Below are positions 59,153 to 64,000 of a DNA stretch of 64,000 nucleotides, piece by piece. Each line of letters opens with the position of its first letter. Positions within the stretch are counted from its first letter, which is position 1. A model generated the notes under the pieces. The model saw only the letters and a program-made list of their open reading frames with translations. It ran no database searches and was not told the DNA's origin. The position numbers and the translations under genes are program-made. Origin of the DNA: Euglena gracilis (Eukaryota > Euglenida > Euglenophyceae > Euglenales); contig CP154954.1 of the NCBI GenBank assembly GCA_039621445.1, positions 20,880,642-20,944,641 of the forward strand. Direction: 5' to 3'.

Positions 59153-59556
59153 TGTGTTGTGTGGACCATGCTGAAAATGGAGCGGTGTTGTTGTAGTTGT
59201 ACTTCGCAATCTTCATGTGACACACTGTAGGCACCCCCCCTGTTGTACAACCAGACTCTCTCTGGTCTTTGACCAGTTGTTGGTTGGGCCTGGGTGATCT
59301 CCCTTGTGGTCACGGAGCTCATTTTTCTGGATTTCTATTTAGTGCCCCTTTGTTGAACGACGGCAAGTATTGCAAGTATTAAAATAATCTTAAAAAATAG
59401 CAAAATCATTTTGGGATATTTGTAGTCACCCGATTAGGGTTGCCCTGGGCCATCTACATCTACCCGGATACGTTCACGGAGTTCCTCGAGAAGGCGAGTG
59501 CGGACCTCGGCACTCCCCTCACCTCCCAACTCTCCTGGCGCGATTACGCCTCCTGA
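54997..59556 (+). CDS. Trypsin-like (S1) serine protease, multi-exon
   Basis: Secreted endopeptidase. The acceptor CCTTTCAG at 54,997 leads to a Pro/Cys-rich pro-region and the activation end DAIVGGVDVSAAEA (IVGG). CSGTLIAPNLVLSAKHCID holds the catalytic His (55,908-56,115). GIDLQGNDLVLIRIKD holds the catalytic Asp (about 56,710-56,825). APEPWRPVQLPLRLLP (57,499-57,667) and VARPCHQMAAYGYGETKW (57,950-58,110) cover the Gly-Tyr/Trp-Gly region. GTCAGDSGG holds the catalytic Ser (58,670-58,699). AAIMGLLSPTVGPPRTLLMG (58,944 on) and YIYPDTFTEFLEKASADLG with a stop at 59,554-59,556 finish the fold. The triad is complete. The GDSGG exon is split by a MITE at 58,700-58,935. Confidence 0.85.
55563..55870. 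mobile_element. GGTCCAGC/CCAGC-type inverted-repeat element in protease intron
   Basis: CAGCTTTTTTTCCAGCCCCC on the left and GGGGGGTCCAACAGC on the right, with CCACCTGGGTCCAGCCTGG inside. Related blocks lie at 45,770-46,170. Ends approximate. Confidence 0.4.
55908..56115 (+). CDS. Serine protease, catalytic His exon
   Basis: PWILDQPGGKDVPATCSGTL then IAPNLVLSAKHCIDIS; His in AKHC. It continues NAKLTKIVFSPNLLDP. Confidence 0.8.
56708..56825 (+). CDS. Serine protease, catalytic Asp exon
   Basis: APAREVDKVVSTTDYGIDLQ then GNDLVLIRIKD. The N-D-L-V/A-L pattern marks the catalytic Asp. Confidence 0.7.
57370..57450. repeat. AAGTGACCTCC tandem repeat
   Basis: About seven degenerate copies of an 11-bp unit in a protease intron. 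Confidence 0.8.
57499..57667 (+). CDS. Serine protease, exon with PVQLP segment
   Basis: Acceptor TGTGCGTAG, then VVAGTAPEPWRPVQLPLRLL and EAEQTSRLVGLG, equivalent to the V-x-P-x-x-L-P strand. Donor GGAA|GTGTGT. Confidence 0.6.
57950..58110 (+). CDS. Serine protease, GYG exon
   Basis: Acceptor TTCTCCAAG, then EIYTASIGGVARPCHQMAAY and GYGETKWDTR, followed by SGRLKRIIIQVISEV, the usual L-x-x-x-x-V-x-V-I strand. Confidence 0.65.
58615..58699 (+). CDS. Serine protease, catalytic Ser exon (GDSGG)
   Basis: FRVHGTGLLFDPESGTCAGD then SGG. The 5' border is not resolved. The 3' end abuts the inserted element exactly. Confidence 0.75.
58700..58935. mobile_element. MITE inserted in the GDSGG codons of the protease
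   Basis: Left end CAGAGATTTTTTTTTTCA; right end GAATACCTCTG is its imperfect inverse. Flanks CCGGTGGC (58,692-58,699) and CTGGCGGC (58,936-58,943) match at 6 of 8. Removal of 58,700-58,943 restores GDSGG-AAIMG in frame. Confidence 0.75.
58944..59085 (+). CDS. Serine protease, exon after GDSGG
   Basis: AAIMGLLSPTVGPPRTLLMG continues the reading frame of GDSGG if the element and one target copy are removed. AELPCRANRAVQGG supplies the following Cys. Confidence 0.6.
59089..59151. repeat. TG microsatellite
   Basis: About 30 TG units just after the post-GDSGG exon. Confidence 0.97.
59438..59556 (+). CDS. Serine protease, last exon
   Basis: LPWAIYIYPDTFTEFLEKAS then ADLG fits the P-x-x-Y-x-x-V...F..W/L terminal helix. 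TGA at 59,554-59,556. Confidence 0.55.
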
Positions 59557-60101
59557 TTCCTCCACATCGACGCCTGTCACCGACACTTCTGGTGCTTCTC
59601 TCTCGTGTCACCTGATGATTGGCGCTGTTGTCTGTCCCCCGTTGACACCTCCTCCGCCCCTTTTTTCAGCCCAATCAATTGTGCTGTCTGTCAGTTGACG
59701 ATGCCATCACTGCATACCACTGGGCTGTTTCTCCCTGTTAGCTTTCTGTTGGCTATCCTACCATCTAATTATGGTGCTAATTAGAAAATGTTTTTGAGCA
59801 CTTTTATTTTATGGTTCTTTGTGGACCACAGGGTTTCCAGGATTCCTCTTCAGCCTGCGACCGTACGACACGCACCACCAGGGGTTAAATGAATCATCGG
59901 ACCACCATTCCAACTCGTTGTCAGCGGGAGTGACGAACTGGCTGGCACAGTGAGTAGGTGGGGGGGATCAACCCCCCCCACCTTCAGGTGGGGCGGGAGA
60001 GTTAGGTTTAGGGTTGGGTTAGGGGGTGGGTTGGGGGTATGATTCAGGTTAGGTGTACGCTGCAGCCTCATGCAGCCGTGGCCTCGCCTCCCCCTCTGCA
60101 G

Positions 60102-60304
60102 GCCACCCCGTATGGCTTGTCTTCCGAGCCCTCTCGCCGGGTAGCCGCCGGGCCCCCACCGATGAGCCGCGCCGAGGCCCTGACCCTGAGCCCCTCCGCC
60201 GCCCGGTACGGGCTGCTGGAGGCACGCTGCTCCTGCGGCTTCCTCCACCCCATCGCCATCTCCAAGCTCGGCATTGCGCCGTACTGCCCCGCCCACTTTC
60301 CTGT
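60102..60304 (+). CDS. Candidate exon, unknown gene
   Basis: Acceptor CCCTCTGCAG, then an open GC-rich frame including MSRAEALTLSPSAARYGLLE and ARCSCGFLHPIAISKLGIAP. Not recognised. It could be a further exon downstream of the protease or a separate gene. Confidence 0.3.
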
Positions 60305-60479
60305 CGCTTGTATTTGGACCCCACATGTTGACTCCTCTCTTGGGAGTTCATTCATACCGTGTATATCACATTCACATTGTAAGAGGAGCTTTCGACGCCT
60401 GGCATTTCGCAGCGCCAAGAGGTCTTGAATTTAGGGGATCTGATGTTTCAACTTTTGTAAGGTAATCCCCCCCTAGTAG

Positions 60480-61370
60480 AAGCGTGGGGCTGCTACAAGC
60501 GCAGTGTCCAAATAAAAGCGCACCCACCGCCGCCGAAGGTGGCAGTCCGCTACGCGCACCCATCCACTTTGATGGAATTTCCAAGAGGAAATCAACAAAA
60601 ATCGCGCAGGTAGGGTTTAAATAGAGGAGCACCCCCGCCGCTGGAGGCGGCGGTTCTACAAGCGCACCCGCGCTTCTTTTATGGAAGGTTTAAGGGCTCT
60701 TTTTTTGCAGAGGATTACATGGGGGGATTATTGGGTTTGGGGGGGGGGCGATTGTGTATTCATTCTCCTGCCAATGAAAAGCGGAAGCATGAATGAAAGG
60801 CTGAACGGGGTGAACGCAGTCGTGCAGCCCATGCCAGGGAGGTGCCAGCCAACAAGCGTGCCGCCACCAGCATCCCATCGCTGCCCTCCACTATGGAAGT
60901 TGCCCCAGCCAGAGACTCCCTGTCCAACCTGCTGTTTTTTTTTGAACTTTGGGTCTCAGCAAAAGTCCTCAGAGGTTTCCAATATACCACGATGACGCAC
61001 CCCGCATAATCTTTGGACAAGCTCCTTTCTTTGGCAAAATCGCTGATGCTTCTCCCCCATCCAAAGGTGACCACCAATTAAAAAAAAGGGGATGCTCCCA
61101 ACGCTTGTTTCTTTTGAGGTCATTGTGTGGAAAGCAATCACTCTTCGGACAGAAACCGACTCTATGATGACCTGGATTTGTTCGTATTCTTCTTTCCCCC
61201 GCCAGCACACGTGGTTTTGTAGACGCTCTCTCTCTGTGTTCTTCAATTTCCCATACTCTCACTTGCTGTGCAACAGCTTTCTGATCCTGGCACGCTGGTT
61301 CAATGTCTGTGTCTATTTCTGTTTTTGTTTAGCAGTGTATTGCTTCCCCAATCCTGCCTTCTGGGAAGAA
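60480..61370. other. Intergenic, no gene; two GC-rich GCGCACCC repeats
   Basis: Two related GC-rich blocks (about 60,520-60,562 and 60,632-60,670), each with a GCCGCC / GGCGGC-type inverted repeat bounded by GCGCACCC. The rest is unremarkable. Confidence 0.4.
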
Positions 61371-61378
61371 GTGGAGGG

Positions 61379-61673
61379 CAGGCTGAATTTTAAGGCAGTG
61401 CCAACCCCACCCCAGGGGGGTGGGTGCCTGCCTGGGCAGGCACTCCAAGGCACCCAGATCCGACCCCCCCCCCCAGGGGGTAAGGGCCAAAAGTGCACTT
61501 GCCCAAGGCACTCCCAGCGCCGGAAGCCCAGAAACAGCCATTTTGGGGCACTTTTTTTGGCCCACGGCCAGGCAGGCACCGACCCCCCCCCAGGGGGTTG
61601 TGCCTGCCTGCCCAGGCACTGCGGGGCACTCTGAGACCCCCCTCCCCCCCTGGGGTTGGTCAAATCCAGTCTG
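61379..61673. mobile_element. CAGGCTGAATTTT-ended element
   Basis: The left end CAGGCTGAATTTTAAG mirrors the right end CAAATCCAGTCTG. Same family as 3,416 and 30,138, with GGGCCAAAAGTGCACTTGCC and GGCAGGCACC blocks. No clear target duplication. Confidence 0.65.
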
Positions 61674-62319
61674 CTAAAAGGTTTTTTGTCCACACACTCG
61701 CCCTCCTTGTGAAGCCTCTCCTGACTGGGGGGTTCCTTGCCTGCGGTGCCTTCTCGGCCGCCCACAACTGCGGAAGAGGAATTGCGGCAGGACACAGAAA
61801 CGTACCTTGAGGAGGCCAGCGCTTCCCTGCCATTCATATTCAGTGTTCAAGAACTTCTCTTGACGGTCAATGTTTCTTCAATTTTTCAAACGTGTGCATC
61901 TTACACTTTGGAATGCTCCCCTCCCTTTGCACTGACCCTAATTTCCGTTTCCAACTGTTATGTATAAACTGTATACATTAATGTATAAATTAAAATGTAC
62001 AAATTCCCAACATGGAGAGGCATAACAGAATGGTGCTCCGGCCGTCTCAAACTTCAAAAATTTGCTTCCATCATTGCTCTGACCCTGGAATGCGCCAAAC
62101 GCCATATCCGGGCACAGTTTTGATTCATCCAGGCGTGACCCAAAATGCATGGGTTTCAGGCCAAAAACGAGAGGCCGGGGGGGGGGTCGAAACACGCTCA
62201 TTTTCGGCTCAAAAACAGTTCTACCGGGTGCAGGAGGCCCACACAAGATGGCTCTGGCCAAAAAAACTGTCGATTTTTTTGTTTGGGCCCCCCGGACCCA
62301 TCAATTTTGTCGCCTGAAC

Positions 62320-62860
62320 GCGTTTCAGAGGTCCAGTCGGGCTGCATTTCGTCCGCGCTCAGGATGGGCAGGTCCGCCTCCGTTGCCCCGCGGCGGCCGG
62401 GGACCGCTGGGCCCGTCCCCCGCCCCCCTCCCCGGCTCTGCCCGCTCGCCCAGGCCGCCCCGCAACGTGGCCAGGGTTTTTTTTTTTTTAGTCTTGGACC
62501 CCCTTGTCTTGGTGGGGACCCCCTTGTCTAGTCTTGGGGGCATGGGAAGGGTGGGTGGGTCCCGCCAAGCCCCCCTCCCCACCCGGGGGGGGGGAGATCC
62601 CCCCAGGGGGGAGGGGAAAGGTGGTATTTTTAGCATTTTTCGCGATTTTTGACCATTTTCGGGGAAAAAGTGGGGGGGGCCAGGGGGTGGGTGGGTGGGG
62701 TGACCCCCTCCCCCCCGGTCTTAAAAAAATCCCTGAACGTGGCCTTCGTGGAGGTGAGCCGCACGCTGACCTCCATCACCCAGCCGCCGCCCCCTCCAGC
62801 CACCCGGGGGTCCTTTGCACTTCTATCCGCCACCAGTGACGATGAACCGCCTCGTGCCTC
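62320..62860 (+). CDS. Candidate exon split by a MITE
   Basis: GC-rich open sequence on both sides of the 62,472-62,735 element. After the element the frame reads NVAFVEVSRTLTSITQPPPP. The left side has three open frames and no family match. Low confidence that it is coding. Confidence 0.3.
62472..62735. mobile_element. hAT-like MITE, CAGGGTTTTT...AATCCCTG, perfect 8-bp TSD
   Basis: Flanked by AACGTGGC at 62,464-62,471 and 62,736-62,743. Same family as 4,815-5,116, in opposite orientation. Confidence 0.93.
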
Positions 62861-62943
62861 TTCGCCGCAGCTCCTGAAGCTTGCTCATCTTTTTCTGCGC
62901 TATTGACCACCAAACCAGCACCAAATGCACTCACAGCAAAGTA

Positions 62944-63343
62944 CCTCCCCCCCCCCCTTGTCTAAGCACCACCCTTGTCTAAGCACCACCCCCCCGGTTC
63001 TTACCCATCTTTTTACAGGTCATCGTCACGGGGAGTTTTATTTTGTGTGCATTTTTAAGGGAAATTTCTCAAAAATTTCGAAATTTCTGCAATTTCTGAG
63101 ACCTGATTTGGTGAGGTATTGTTGATTTCTGCATCCAAATGTGTGTAAGTTCAACAGTGGACCTCCAAATTAAGGGGAATTTTTCCTTTTCGGCGCGAAG
63201 CGCCGGATTTTTTTTGCAGTCAAATTTTTCCCCCTTGTCTAAGCACCACCCCCCTGGTTCTTACCCATATTTTGGCAAAATAAGCACCACCCCCCCGGTT
63301 CTTACCCATCTTTTCCGGTTCTTAGACAAGGGGGGGGGGGAGG
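62944..63343. mobile_element. CCTCCCC-ended element at TA, with CTAAGCACCACC repeats
   Basis: TA then CCTCCCC...CTTGTCTAAG; mirrored CTTAGACAAG...GGGGAGG and TA. Inside, TAAGCACCACCCCCC-GGTTCTTACCCAT units recur three times. A GGCGCGAAGCGCC hairpin is central. Confidence 0.75.
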
Positions 63344-63349
63344 TAACAG

Positions 63350-63900
63350 GAGGTTGAAAAACATAGGGATACTAACATGGGAAATTATGGGCACCGCCGC
63401 CTCAGCTTGTTTTCTTCTGCCCAGAGTTTTCAAACGGACTGCAACCGGAAACCCTGTATCATTGAGAGCGTGGCGAGCAAACTGCCCGAAACCGTTGTTT
63501 TCAAATGTCATGTGTCTGACGGCTGAGATCACTCATCTATCGTTTACCCTTCTTAGACCGTATATGATTTTTTCTGGTCTTTGGTTTATCTTTGACGAAA
63601 GAGGTGTCGGAAAGGAGCAGTGTTTTGAGAATCACCGGAAATTTTTGGGGAAGGAGCTGTTACAAGATTTCAGCTTCCTATTATTTTTATTTGGACAGTA
63701 TGTGTGCACTGCCCATCAAATTATTCCACACTGCCCTCCAATCAGTATCTCCAATATTTGGATCCTATTGTTATTCTTATGGTTAGTCATGCCGTTATCC
63801 ATACACTCCGCCCTGGCAGAGCCTTTTTTTGAGCCTTTTTTTTGTTCCCATCCTCAAGCCTTTTTGGAATGTGGAAAAATTAACACTGCACTCTTTCCAG
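63350..63900. other. No gene recognised
   Basis: AT-rich sequence to the window edge. No coding block or element end found. Confidence 0.4.
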
Positions 63901-63903
63901 ACT

Positions 63904-63905
63904 CA

Positions 63906-63938
<33 letters not shown>

Positions 63939-64000
63939 ACACACAACACACAACACACAACACACAACACACAACACACAACACACAACACACAACACAC
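63904..64000. repeat. CA microsatellite passing into a 7-bp AACACAC tandem array
   Basis: (CA)n to about 63,932, then at least nine copies of AACACAC running off the window. Confidence 0.95.

Overview
This is nuclear DNA from an intron-rich eukaryote, probably a microbial alga or protist. Exons are short (22 to about 820 bp), GC-rich and scattered through AT-richer introns crowded with small inverted-repeat elements, long G or C runs and CA/TG microsatellites. I see no prokaryotic operons, no rRNA or tRNA genes and no CRISPR array. I cannot name the species. The exon style, the mobile-element-like introns and the island proteins make me think of an alveolate or haptophyte-type genome, but that is a guess.

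Host genes, left to right. (1) A GT92 (DUF23-type) glycosyltransferase on the minus strand, about 389-7,695. (2) A small ER-resident protein on the minus strand, 8,384-23,658: signal peptide, SAP-like helical segment and a C-terminal KEEL retrieval signal. All five exons join in phase. Its second intron is 13.2 kb long. (3) An NSUN2-like tRNA/mRNA m5C methyltransferase on the minus strand, 24,833-44,639, with both catalytic-cysteine motifs. (4) A proline-rich protein with PVQYVA-type repeats on the plus strand, 45,626-48,720. (5) A trypsin-like serine protease on the plus strand, about 54,997-59,556, with a complete His/Asp/Ser triad. An upstream signal-peptide exon at 51,511 may belong to it. 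Weaker candidate exons lie at 53.7, 60.1 and 62.3-62.9 kb.

The most unusual region is a 10.9-kb island, 11,571-22,442, inside intron 2 of the ER-protein gene and opposite to it in orientation. It is bounded by about 24-bp imperfect inverted repeats, lacks the long G/C runs that fill the flanks, and carries two multi-exon plus-strand genes. One protein is unrecognised and may be a transposase. The other has a ParB/sulfiredoxin-like domain. At least 24 copies of a short hairpin of the form GAAGCGG-N4-CCGCTTC are spread over the whole island, nearly all in introns and spacers. A ParB-type protein together with dispersed parS-like inverted repeats on one element is, as far as I know, not a described eukaryotic system. 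A decayed copy of the island's right end lies at 39.9 kb.

Around this, many small inverted-repeat elements can be delimited to the base. One set has CAGGG/CATAC-type ends and 8-bp target duplications (hAT-like). A second has CAGGGGGG ends with 7-bp duplications. A third starts CCTCCCC at TA. One such element splits the GDSGG codons of the protease. Several exon junctions in the protease and NSUN2 genes have no usable GT-AG and instead lie between 4-8 bp direct repeats. This suggests introns made by element insertion and removed by unusual splicing, or else recently broken genes.
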